The notes beneath the pieces were generated by a model. It saw only the letters and a list, made by a program, of their open reading frames with translations, searched no databases and was not told the DNA's origin. From the NCBI GenBank assembly GCA_965199975.1, contig OZ241340.1:3038001-3102000 (forward strand): a stretch of 64,000 nucleotides of DNA, read 5' to 3'. This stretch comes from JASLDZ01 sp965199975 (lineage in GTDB: Bacteria > Pseudomonadota > Alphaproteobacteria > Caulobacterales > Caulobacteraceae). The position numbers and the translations under genes were made by a program. How positions within the stretch are numbered: position 1 is the first letter of the stretch; each line of letters begins with the position of its first letter. Below are positions 25,856-35,706 of the stretch, in pieces.

Positions 25856-26257
25856 TCAGGCAGCGAACGTATGCACCGCCAGCACGCCCGCCACGCTGGC
25901 GATCCCCGTCGCGACGGCGCCCCAGACCATGTCGGCGACGGTGACCTTCACCGACCACGTTCGCATCGTCGCGGCGCACGTCAGATCGTAGGTTCCATAA
26001 GCGATGAAGCCGAGCACGGCGCCGTTGAGCAGGCCATGCGGCCACGTCGAGTCGCGCGCGGGCAGCACGACGAGCCACACGAGCCCCGCAACGTACAGCA
26101 GGTAGAAGACCACAGCCGGCGCCAGTCTCGGCTTCTCGGCCAACAGCGAGCCGATTTCGGGCTTGTATAAACGCGGTCCGGCCAAGCTCAGCCAGCCGCC
26201 CTCCAATACGAGGAAGGCTGCGAGGGTGGCCACGTAGGCGATCAGGGGAGCGGGCAT
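25856..26257 (-). CDS. DUF2177 family small membrane protein
   Basis: A 133-residue integral membrane protein with four hydrophobic segments. The family landmarks are an N-terminal LIAYVATLAAFLVLEGGWL, the central LLNGAVLGFIAYGTYDLTCAATM (landmark YGTYDLT) and VADMVWGAVATGIAS. The function is unknown. ATG 26257 begins the first membrane segment; longer upstream reading is a shadow of the ferritin-like gene. It is divergent from that gene, with a 114-base gap. Confidence 0.88.
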   Translation of the reverse strand: MPAPLIAYVATLAAFLVLEGGWLSLAGPRLYKPEIGSLLAEKPRLAPAVVFYLLYVAGLVWLVVLPARDSTWPHGLLNGAVLGFIAYGTYDLTCAATMRTWSVKVTVADMVWGAVATGIASVAGVLAVHTFAA

Positions 26258-26371
26258 GGGGCGATCCAAAAAGACGTGGAGCGTCAACGCACTAGCTGGC
26301 CATCTGGCGCCAACGTCGGGCGGGAACCGTGGGGTGAAGCCTTCGTTGGAGCGGTCCACCCGGAGTTCGCC

Positions 26372-26890
26372 ATGGCCGCCGCCCACACTGCGCTCGAAGT
26401 CTACGTCGCCGCGCTGAAGAACGCCCATGCCATGTGTGCGGAAGCACGTACCGTCTATGCTCGGCAAGCCGACCACGCGGGAGACTATCCTCAGATCGGC
26501 CAGCGACTCGATCAGCAGGCGCGGGTCGTCGCGCAGCACATGCACAGCATCGAGCAAGCTCTCGCCGCACTCGACGAGACCCCGTCCAAGCTCAAGGACA
26601 TGGTGACCTCGACGATCGGCGCCGTTGCGGAGCTGGGACATGCCGTGACCGGAGACACGGTGATGAAGGACTATTTCGTGGCGGCCAGCTTCGCCGGTTT
26701 GAGCCATGTGGCGTTCCGCTCCCTCAAGACCAGCGCGGAGCTCGCTGGGCAGGCCCGGAACGCCGAGGCCATCGACCGGGCGATCGAGGACACGGAGACG
26801 TTCGGCCGCTGGATCTACGAGAAGGTCGACCAACTCACCCGCGACTACACCGCGCGGGTCGGACGCGGAGACGAAGCGGCGCCGACCTGA
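26372..26890 (+). CDS. Ferritin-like (DUF892/YciF-type) helical protein
   Basis: A 172-residue all-helical protein that looks like a four-helix bundle. Helix landmarks are ALEVYVAALKNAHAMCAEA, QIGQRLDQQARVVAQHMHSIEQAL, and a C-terminal AIDRAIEDTETFGRWIYEKVDQL. Spaced Glu/His residues are consistent with a ferritin-like bundle of the DUF892 type. These are usually linked to stress responses, but no biochemical role is settled. ATG 26372 is preceded by CGGAG. The following membrane-protein gene starts 10 bases downstream and is probably cotranscribed. Confidence 0.72.
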   Translation: MAAAHTALEVYVAALKNAHAMCAEARTVYARQADHAGDYPQIGQRLDQQARVVAQHMHSIEQALAALDETPSKLKDMVTSTIGAVAELGHAVTGDTVMKDYFVAASFAGLSHVAFRSLKTSAELAGQARNAEAIDRAIEDTETFGRWIYEKVDQLTRDYTARVGRGDEAAPT

Positions 26891-26899
26891 GCGGCGGCC

Positions 26900-27379
26900 G
26901 TGCCCATCTCCCTCGCCCGCATCGCCGCGCAGACTGCGCTGGCGACCGTCGCCTCGAGCGTGGCCCTGCTCGTCCTGGCCGGTCGCGAGCGCAAGGGCGC
27001 TCTCCAGCCGCTGAACGCCACCAGCCATTGGCTCAATGGGCGGGCGGCGGCGTCCGGTCCGCGCCTGGGGTGGCGCACGACCGGTGTCGGCTTCGCCACA
27101 CACCTCGCCGCGACGGGCTTCTGGGCGGCGATCTACGAGACCTGGCTCGGTCGGGGGCGGCGGCGGCCCGTCGACGTGGTCGGGAAGGCCGCCGCCATGG
27201 CGGGGCTCTCCGTCTTGGTGGATTACACCATCACCCCGAAACGCTTCACGCCCGGATGGGAGTCCGTGCTGTCTCCCCGCGCGATGGCGGTCACCTACTT
27301 GGCTTTGGGCGGCGGATTGGCGGCGGGCGGGTGGACGCGACGCGCCGCCGCCGCCGCCGCCGCCGACCGGGCTACGTAA
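26900..27379 (+). CDS. Small membrane protein of unknown function
   Basis: A 159-residue protein starting at GTG. It has a hydrophobic N-terminal segment (ALATVASSVALLVLAG), a second segment around THLAATGFWAAIYETWLG, and at least two more hydrophobic stretches further on (AAMAGLSVLVDYTI, AVTYLALGGGLAAG). I do not recognise a named domain. The C-terminus ends in a run of Ala coded by repeated GCC triplets (around 27345-27364), which could vary in length by slippage. It is likely cotranscribed with the ferritin-like gene. Confidence 0.75.
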   Translation: MPISLARIAAQTALATVASSVALLVLAGRERKGALQPLNATSHWLNGRAAASGPRLGWRTTGVGFATHLAATGFWAAIYETWLGRGRRRPVDVVGKAAAMAGLSVLVDYTITPKRFTPGWESVLSPRAMAVTYLALGGGLAAGGWTRRAAAAAAADRAT

Positions 27380-27475
27380 GCCTCAGGTCGGCCTCGCCAG
27401 CTTCCGCACCTAGGCGTTCCGCGCCATAAGCCGATCGCCTGCGCCCGCCGGCGGCGCGTCACCTGCACGAGACCC

Positions 27476-28057
27476 ATGGACATCTCCAAGATCCCCACCG
27501 GCAAGGCGCCGCCGCACGACGTCTATGCGGTGATCGAGATCCCCCAGGGCGGCGAGCCTGTAAAGTACGAGCTGGACAAAGACTCCGGCGCGATCTTCGT
27601 CGACCGCTTCCTGCACACGGCCATGTTCTACCCCGCCAATTACGGCTTCATTCCCCACACCCTCGCCGACGACGGCGACCCCATGGACATCATGGTGGTC
27701 AGCATGACTCCGGTGGTGCCGGGCGCGGTGATCCGGGCCCGGCCCGTCGGCGTGTTGCGCATGACCGACGAGGCTGGCGGCGACGAAAAGGTGCTGGCGG
27801 TGCCCGTGGACAAGCTCCACCCCTCCTACAGCCACGTGAAGAACTGGACCGACCTGCCCGAGACGCTGACCGCCCAGATCGGCCACTTCTTCCAGCACTA
27901 CAAGGACCTGGAGAAGGGCAAGGAAGTGCACATCTCCGGCTGGGGGGACGCCGCCGAGGCCGAGCAGGTGATCATGGACTCGATCGAGCGCTTCAAGGCC
28001 TCGGCCGAGGGCGAAAAGTATCCGAGGCTGGGCGAGGCTGGCGAAGGCGCCGCCTGA
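27476..28057 (+). CDS. ppa: Inorganic pyrophosphatase
   Basis: A 193-residue soluble family-I pyrophosphatase, hydrolysing pyrophosphate to two phosphates in the cytoplasm. The signature DDGDPMD (metal-binding aspartates) is near residue 66, preceded by YPANYGFIPHTLA and VKYELDKDSG, all conserved. HPSYSHVKNWTDLPE and IGHFFQHYKDLEKGK complete the family. The ATG at 27476 gives the usual length. A strong hairpin lies directly after the stop. Confidence 0.98.
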   Translation: MDISKIPTGKAPPHDVYAVIEIPQGGEPVKYELDKDSGAIFVDRFLHTAMFYPANYGFIPHTLADDGDPMDIMVVSMTPVVPGAVIRARPVGVLRMTDEAGGDEKVLAVPVDKLHPSYSHVKNWTDLPETLTAQIGHFFQHYKDLEKGKEVHISGWGDAAEAEQVIMDSIERFKASAEGEKYPRLGEAGEGAA

Positions 28058-28061
28058 TCGA

Positions 28062-28094
28062 CAGAACCGCAGGGCTACACGCCCTGCGGTTCTG
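28062..28094. terminator. Bidirectional terminator hairpin between ppa and the DUF1311 gene
   Basis: A perfect 14-base stem (28062-28075 with 28081-28094, beginning CAGAACC) around the loop TACAC. It lies between the convergent ppa and DUF1311 genes, 5 bases after the ppa stop. The stem is GC-rich, and only short T-containing tails follow on either side. Confidence 0.8.
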
Positions 28095-28101
28095 GCTTCG
28101 A

Positions 28102-28482
28102 TCAGAAGTGGATGCGGCTCTCGAGCTCGTCCGCGCGCGACGCCGTCTTCATGACCACGCAACCGTCGTCGATGGTCTCGCTGTTGATCTTGCAGCTGTA
28201 GTCGCGCTCTTTGATCCAGGCCCGCTCCTGGGTTCGCAGAGCGGCCTTCGCGGCCGGATCGTGGCTCATCTGGCCCATCATCTGCTGGTAGGCCTTGTTC
28301 AGGCGATCATCCTGCTTGCCGACTTCAGCCTGGCTGCACACGCCGCGCTGCACGATGCTGGACCCGGCGCGCGCGTAGCAGGTCATGAATTTGGCCGAGA
28401 GATTCGGTGAATCCTGCGCCATGGCGGGAGCCGCCGCGGCGGCGGCGACGAGGGCGAGGGCGGCGAAGGCCGGGCGGATCAT
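28102..28482 (-). CDS. DUF1311/LprI-like secreted protein
   Basis: A 126-residue protein with a signal peptide (ending APAMAQD) and a mature part of about 100 residues carrying four Cys. The DUF1311 pattern DDRLNKAYQQMMGQM...LRTQERAWIKERDYSC is clear (landmarks LNKAYQQMM and RAWIKERD). Members act as periplasmic lysozyme-inhibitor-like or envelope proteins. ATG 28482 has a GGAG ribosome site. It is convergent with ppa. Confidence 0.9.
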   Translation of the reverse strand: MIRPAFAALALVAAAAAAPAMAQDSPNLSAKFMTCYARAGSSIVQRGVCSQAEVGKQDDRLNKAYQQMMGQMSHDPAAKAALRTQERAWIKERDYSCKINSETIDDGCVVMKTASRADELESRIHF

Positions 28483-28613
28483 CGGGGTGTCTCCTTTACG
28501 CGGCCGCAGGCGGCGCGATGCGGCCGGCACAAGGCGCCGACTCAGCCGCCTTGCCAAGCTGAGATCAAGCGCCGCCCTGACGAAGTCGCTCGGCGCTTCC
28601 CACATGGCTGCGC

Positions 28614-29999
28614 ATGACCGAGCGCCCGACCCTAGACCCAGAGCGCGACCGCCTCTCCGGCCGCGTGCGCCGTTTCGCACAGGTGGGGGCCGGGGTGGGG
28701 CGTGCGGGCGTGGCTTTCGGGGCCAACCGGCTGTTCGCGGGCGGCGACGCCGACGCGCGCAACGCCCGCGCCATCAAGGAGGCGCTGGGCGGCCTCAAGG
28801 GGCCCCTGATGAAGGCGGCGCAGATGTTCGCCACCGTGCCCGATCTCCTGCCGCCCGAGATGGCCGAGGAGCTGGCGCAGCTGCAGGCCAATGCGCCCGC
28901 CATGGGCCGCGGCTTCGTGCGCCGCCGCATGGCCGCCGAACTCGGTCCCAATTGGGAGACCCGCTATGCGAGCTTCGAGCCGGACGCCGCGCATGCCGCG
29001 AGCCTCGGCCAGGTGCACCGCGCCACCGCGCTGGATGGCCGCAAGCTGGCGGTGAAGCTGCAGTATCCCGAGATGCAGTCGGCGGTGGAGAGCGACCTGG
29101 GCCAGTTGCGCACGCTGCTGGGGCTGATGAGCCGGATGGAGAAGTCCATCGACGGCTCACAAGCGCTGGCCGAGATCGGCGACCGACTGCGCGAGGAGCT
29201 TGATTACGAGCGCGAGGCCCGCGCCATGCGCCTCTATCGCAACTTCTTCTCCGGCCGCGACGACATCGTCACCCCCGAGCCCATGGAAGATCTCTGCACG
29301 CGCCGTCTTCTCACCATGAGCTGGCTCGACGGCTCGGGACTGCTCACCTTCAAGAACGCTTCGCTTGAGGTGCGCAATCGCGTCGCCACCCTGCTGTTCG
29401 ACGCCTGGTGGCGGCCGATGACCTCCATCGGGGTGATCCACGGCGACCCGCACCTGGGCAACTACTCGCTGACGCCGGGGGCCGAGCAGCTGAACCTGCT
29501 CGATTTCGGCTGCATCCGCATCTTCCCCCCGCGCTTCGTGGCCGGCGTGGTGCGCCTCTACCGCGCTCTACACGTGGACGACCGCGACGAGCAGCGGGGC
29601 GCCTACGCCGCCTGGGGCTTCTCCGAGCTGTCCGACCCCTTGCTCGACACGTTGAACCTGTGGGCGCGCTTCATCTACGGACCCATTCTGGACGACCGCA
29701 CCCGCACCGTGGCCAACGGCACCGCGCCCGGCGAGTACGGCCGGCGCGAGGCCTTCCGCGTGCGCCAGCAGCTCAAGGAGCTAGGCCCCGTCACCATCCC
29801 GCGCGAGTTCGTCTTCATGGACCGTGCGGCGATTGGCCTGGGCGCCGCCTTCTTGCACCTCGGCGCTGAGCTCAACTGGTTCCAGCTGTTCGAGCAGTCG
29901 CTGGAGGGTTTCTCAGAAGAGGCCGTGGCGCAGCGGCAGGCGAATGCCCTGGCCGAGGTGAAGTTGGCTTCTTCAATCCCGCCTGACGCCCGGCCTTGA
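28614..29999 (+). CDS. ABC1/UbiB (COQ8)-family atypical kinase
   Basis: A 461-residue protein of the UbiB/AarF family. An N-terminal KAAQMFATVPDLLP takes the place of the usual KxGQ motif. ASLGQVHRA resembles the Ala-rich loop, and LAVKLQYPE holds the ATP-binding Lys. GVIHGDPHLGN and LLDFGCIR are the catalytic and metal-binding loops. Relatives support ubiquinone synthesis or lipid homeostasis at the membrane. No ubi genes lie next to it, so I do not name it ubiB. ATG 28614 matches the family N-terminus (ERPTLDPERDRLSGRVRR). Confidence 0.88.
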   Translation: MTERPTLDPERDRLSGRVRRFAQVGAGVGRAGVAFGANRLFAGGDADARNARAIKEALGGLKGPLMKAAQMFATVPDLLPPEMAEELAQLQANAPAMGRGFVRRRMAAELGPNWETRYASFEPDAAHAASLGQVHRATALDGRKLAVKLQYPEMQSAVESDLGQLRTLLGLMSRMEKSIDGSQALAEIGDRLREELDYEREARAMRLYRNFFSGRDDIVTPEPMEDLCTRRLLTMSWLDGSGLLTFKNASLEVRNRVATLLFDAWWRPMTSIGVIHGDPHLGNYSLTPGAEQLNLLDFGCIRIFPPRFVAGVVRLYRALHVDDRDEQRGAYAAWGFSELSDPLLDTLNLWARFIYGPILDDRTRTVANGTAPGEYGRREAFRVRQQLKELGPVTIPREFVFMDRAAIGLGAAFLHLGAELNWFQLFEQSLEGFSEEAVAQRQANALAEVKLASSIPPDARP

Positions 30000-30085
30000 A
30001 CCTGATCCAATGGGAGGCGCTGGAGCGGGTCTCTCGATGGGCTTACGCGTTAACCGATGAGCACTCCGATGGAGGAAACGGCGAA

Positions 30086-30574
30086 TTACGTTCGAGTGTC
30101 GCATTGACCCTCAGTGCGATGCTTGAACTCGTCTAGCCCAAGGCACTCGATGGATTGAAGCCGCCATTTGGCGCCAACTTTTGCGAAACCTAAGTTGCTC
30201 AGCTCAAAAAACCTCAATGTTTCTGGCTTGACGTTCGGCGTTATACTGATTGTCTGGGCGAGGGGGGAAGCGCCGTCTAAGGGACACCGGAGTTCTGCGG
30301 TAAAAAACTTCGTAAAACCAGCGCTTCCGACATGCCCCAGCGTGGCTCCGTCGGAGACGATCTTCAGCGGGAGCACCGTCATACCCTTCAAGGCGGCGAC
30401 GTCGTTGCGCAGAACGGCGGCCCTGAAAGAGGACCAGAACGCCTGCACTTCGATGCGCGTCGCGGCCGTGGGCGGCGGCTCCAGAGCGGCTGCGGGGCTT
30501 GCGACACCCGCCAGAGCGCCCAAGAGCGCTCCAGCGACGAAGTGCGAGCGTCGGCTGCTACCTCGACCACCCAT
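30086..30574 (-). CDS. Small secreted protein, unrecognised
   Basis: About 162 residues from ATG 30574, which opens a signal peptide (SRRSHFVAGALLGALAG, Tat-like twin Arg). An alternative ATG at 30607 adds 11 residues. The mature part reads VQAFWSSFRAAVLRNDVAALKGMTVLPLKIV, then a Cys-containing end with KVGAKWRLQSIECLG. That pattern recalls NTF2-like, SnoaL-like periplasmic proteins, without a confident family match. It is less GC-rich than its neighbours and sits alone, with decayed reading frames upstream, so it may be acquired. Confidence 0.7.
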   Translation of the reverse strand: MGGRGSSRRSHFVAGALLGALAGVASPAAALEPPPTAATRIEVQAFWSSFRAAVLRNDVAALKGMTVLPLKIVSDGATLGHVGSAGFTKFFTAELRCPLDGASPLAQTISITPNVKPETLRFFELSNLGFAKVGAKWRLQSIECLGLDEFKHRTEGQCDTRT

Positions 30575-30726
30575 AGCTGGTCGATCTGAACGCAAACTTT
30601 CCAGCATGCCCAAGGAGCAGCCGGTATTCTTTTACGACGTGAGCAATGTGTTCAGTTTATCTGCGACCAAGTTGATACAGTGTATTTTCAACTTTATGCT
30701 GGGAAAAAGGTGACATAAATTCCTTC

Positions 30727-30960
30727 TTATGTCCAATCTACTGCCCCTATGCATCCTGGTCGCCGCTTTGTCGGCTCGATTATCCACCGGCGGAAGTCAT
30801 GCGCCCAGGCGCTGTTGTCCCCCGTCATACCCGCATGTAGCAGGCGCCAGTTGACGAAGACGGCGCACTAGGAGTCGCTGGCTCCCTCGGTGACGTGGTG
30901 TGACGTGGTGTGGAAATGCTCGCGGGTGCGCCGATCGCCGTCCGCCGTCCGCCGTATGGG
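30727..30960 (-). pseudogene. Remnant of a TIGR02594/CHAP-like peptidoglycan-associated domain with an amber codon
   Basis: Read from 30960 downwards, the frame gives TREHFHTTSHHVTEG-ASDS, a stop (TAG at 30870-30868), then CAVFVNWRLLHAGMTGDNSA...DFRRW and PGCIGAVDW, ending at TAA 30727. In TIGR02594-type proteins (CHAP-related, often cell-wall hydrolases) the segment is [P]WC-A-FVNW followed by AG-TG-NSA. Here TAG sits where TGG (Trp) is expected. There is no start codon or ribosome site. A 10-base tandem duplication (30891-30910) falls inside the frame. Family assignment is from pattern memory and short. Confidence 0.5.
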
Positions 30961-30967
30961 CGACAGT

Positions 30968-31199
30968 CTAGTGCAGGTCGTACTCGGCCACAACGATCTT
31001 GTACTGTAGCGGTTCAGCCGCGATGTCCGGCAGGTCCGCCTAGCTCCGTTCGGAAGGCGTCAACGGATGGACCGGAGCGAGCGGGGCGAGCGGCGCGGGA
31101 GCGGGGGTCATTGGCCCGGCGACAGCTGCCGCGCCGGGGCTCGGCCCGAGGGAAGCCGATGAGCGTTGGGCTCTTCACCCTGCCATTTTGCGCCCGCAT
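30968..31199 (-). pseudogene. Frameshifted remnant of an unrecognised protein
   Basis: Two minus-strand frames look like halves of one protein. The first (31199 to 31014) ends VDAFRTELGG before running to a stop. From about 31043 the neighbouring frame reads ADLPDIAAEPLQYKIVVAEYDLH and stops at TAG 30970. The second half has amino-acid composition typical of real protein, unlike the Arg-rich shadow frames nearby. A frameshift near 31045 would join them. I do not recognise the family. Confidence 0.35.
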
Positions 31200-31218
31200 G
31201 GGCTAAGAGCGCCGCCCC

Positions 31219-32016
31219 ATGAGCACGCCCTCCGCCCTCCTGCAGGTGATGATCGCCGCCGCCCGCAAGGCGGGGCGCCGCCTCGTGCGCGACTTCGGCG
31301 AGGTGCAGGAGCTGCAGGTCTCCAAGAAGGGGCCGTCCGACTTCGTCTCGGCCGCCGACCTCAAGGCCGAGGAGACGCTGTTCGAGGAGCTGGCCAAGGT
31401 CCGCCCCGGCTACGGCTTCCTAGGCGAGGAGCGCGGCATGGTGGAGGGCACCGACAAGACCCATCGCTGGATCGTCGACCCGCTCGACGGCACCACCAAC
31501 TTCCTGCACGGCCTGGCCAGCTGGGCGGTGAACCTCGCGCTGGAGCGCGAGGGCGCGGTGGTGGCCGCGGTCACCTACGCCCCGGCGCTGGACGAGATGT
31601 TCTGGGCCGAAAAGGGCCGCGGGGCCTTTATCAACCAGGAGAAGCGCCTGCGCGTATCGGGCCGCAAGCGCTTCGACGACTGCCTGTTCGCCACGGGCAT
31701 CCCCTTTCAGGGCAAGCCGGGGCTGACGCCCTTCCTCAAGGAGCTGCACCAGATCGCGCCGCGGGTTGCGGGGGTGCGCCGGTTCGGCTCGGCGGCGCTC
31801 GACATGGCCTACGTCGCCGCCGGCCGCTTCGACGGCTACTGGGAGCGCGACGTGAAGCCTTGGGACATCGCCGCCGGCGGCCTCATCGTGCTGGAGGCCG
31901 GCGGCCAGGTCAGCGACATCGACGGCGGCGCCTTCACCCCCGAGGGCGGCTCGGCGCTGGTGGCCAATTCAGACCTCCACCCCCAGCTCCTAGAGCGCAT
32001 TCGCGCCGCCGCCTGA
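31219..32016 (+). CDS. suhB: Inositol-1-monophosphatase
   Basis: A 265-residue Mg-dependent, lithium-sensitive-type phosphatase. The metal-binding GEERG and WIVDPLDGTTNFLHG lie near residues 73 and 88. The second site, WERDVKPWDIAAGGLIVLEAGG, carries the last Asp. It dephosphorylates myo-inositol-1-phosphate or related sugar phosphates, and in some bacteria also helps rRNA transcription. ATG 31219 fits the family length. Its 3' end overlaps the convergent AlgX-like gene by 27 bases. Confidence 0.95.
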   Translation: MSTPSALLQVMIAAARKAGRRLVRDFGEVQELQVSKKGPSDFVSAADLKAEETLFEELAKVRPGYGFLGEERGMVEGTDKTHRWIVDPLDGTTNFLHGLASWAVNLALEREGAVVAAVTYAPALDEMFWAEKGRGAFINQEKRLRVSGRKRFDDCLFATGIPFQGKPGLTPFLKELHQIAPRVAGVRRFGSAALDMAYVAAGRFDGYWERDVKPWDIAAGGLIVLEAGGQVSDIDGGAFTPEGGSALVANSDLHPQLLERIRAAA

Positions 32017-33350
32017 GGTCTGCGTGGTGATGAGGGTGGGCGCGATCTCCCCCGCTCCGAGCCGCGCTGCGGTGCGCAACGCCGGCTCGGCGCTTGCGCC
32101 ATCACCCAGAGCCAGGCTGGCCGCGCCGAAGCGTTCGAAGCCGAGCGGATGCCAGGGGGCCAGGGCGCAGCAGCGGGCGAAGAGGTCGCGCGCCTCGGCC
32201 AGCCGGCCCGCCTGTTGCAGCGCAAGGCCCAGGTGGAAGGCGAAGGCCCAGCGCGCCGGCTCCGCGGCCAGCGCCGCGGCGAAGGCTTCGGCCGCGCCGC
32301 CGGGGTTTGCGCTCAGCATCCGCGCCCGGCCCAGGGTGAACAGCCGGTCCGGCGTGCACTCATGCTGGATGGCGTCCGAGGCGCGTTCCAGCGCCCCGGC
32401 GGCGTCGCCCGACCCAAGCCGCAGGCGCGCCTGCGCGTCGGCGGCATGGGCCTGGGCGTCACCACCGGGATCGGGCCACCATTCGCGCCAGGTCGTCGGT
32501 CCCCAGTCGACGACCCCGAAAGGCAGGGTCCGCTCGGCCCGCTCCAGGATCACCACGTCGGGTCGCTCGTCGTAGAGCATCTCCGGGAAGAAGCGCTCGC
32601 GGGCCCCCACCATCACCGTGCGGCGGAAGCTCTCCACCAGAAGCGGCCCCATGGCGGTGGCGAAGCTGTCGCGGACGACCACGCAGGTGGGAAGCGAGGC
32701 GTCGTCGATCTCGAACACCTTCAGCGCCGCGCGGCGCTCGTCGAAGCGGTCGAGCACCACCCGAGCGCGGGGCGCGATCACCTCGGCCTGAGGCGCGGCG
32801 GCTCGCCGCGGCGGATCGAAGATCCAGCCGAGGTCGCCCGTCTCCTCGCGCCAGACGTAGCGCACCTCGTCGGCGCCGAGGACGCGGGCTCCCTGGCCGA
32901 CGCGCTCCATCACCATGCGGTAGGCGGCGTAGGCTCCAAAGCTGGTCCAATGGCTGTCGTTGCGCTTGAAGACCTCCACAGGCCCGCGCGCGCCCTTCAG
33001 CGCCTCGCGCGGGTGTATCAGCTCGAGGCCGGGCGTGTCCGCGAACAGCTCGACGAAACGGTCGGCCAGGGAAGGTGTGGCGAAGTCCATCCCCTCCGGC
33101 AGGTCGTCGGCGTGCAGCGCATGGGCATCGGGCGCGAGCACCATGCACAGGCGCGCGCCGACGTCCTGCGCCGCATCGATCCAGCGGCGGACGGAGGCGC
33201 GCCACGTGCGCTCCAGCTGGGCGACGTCGTCCCAGGGTTGGCCGTAGAGGGCGCGGGCGTCGAAGCCTTGCGCCCGGGCGAGGAACAGGCGCGTGGGGTC
33301 GCGACCCTCGACCACCTCCTCCACGACGCCTTCGAGCCTTTCGGCGTGGG

Positions 33351-33354
<4 letters not shown>
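31990..33354 (-). CDS. AlgX/AlgJ-like SGNH acyltransferase/hydrolase domain with C-terminal TPR-like repeats
   Basis: A 454-residue protein. The N-terminal ~290 residues match the SGNH-like domain of alginate and cellulose O-acetylation proteins. DSHWTSFGAYAAY gives Asp133 and His135, and VVVRDSFATAMG gives Ser230, a full putative catalytic triad. Residues ~300-440 hold Ala-rich helical pairs (AEAFAAALAAEPARWAFAFHLGLALQQAGRLAEARDLF; landmarks LGLALQQAG, RLAEARDLF) like tetratricopeptide repeats. No signal peptide or membrane helix is visible, so the protein looks cytoplasmic, unlike AlgX or AlgJ. Its ATG overlaps the stop of the acyl-AMP ligase gene (ATGA), so the two are co-translated. A sugar- or lipid-acylation role is inferred. 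Confidence 0.82.
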
Positions 33355-35603
<2,249 letters not shown>

Positions 35604-35706
35604 GTCAGCGCCTGTGCGGGCGGTGGGCGACGAATCGCCGTTCACCAAACGTAGAGAGGTTGATCACAAAAACACAACCACAGGTTTAACACGGATTCGA
35701 TCTGCG

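Larger units (their letters stand above)
30575..31218. other. Decayed, AT-richer gap between the secreted-protein gene and suhB
   Basis: About 640 bases without an intact gene. The stretch 30600-30780 is much more AT-rich than the rest of the window (for example TTTATCTG and TTTTCAACTTTATG runs). Two broken reading frames on the minus strand occupy 30727-31199 (listed separately). A perfect tandem duplication of TGACGTGGTG lies at 30891-30910. The promoter of suhB should lie at the right end. Confidence 0.6.

Noticed and set aside
30727..31199. A prophage at the decayed patch
   Set aside because: Only one possible phage-like domain relic is present; no integrase, capsid, tail or att repeats. 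The xerC at 61475-62440 is the chromosomal housekeeping recombinase.
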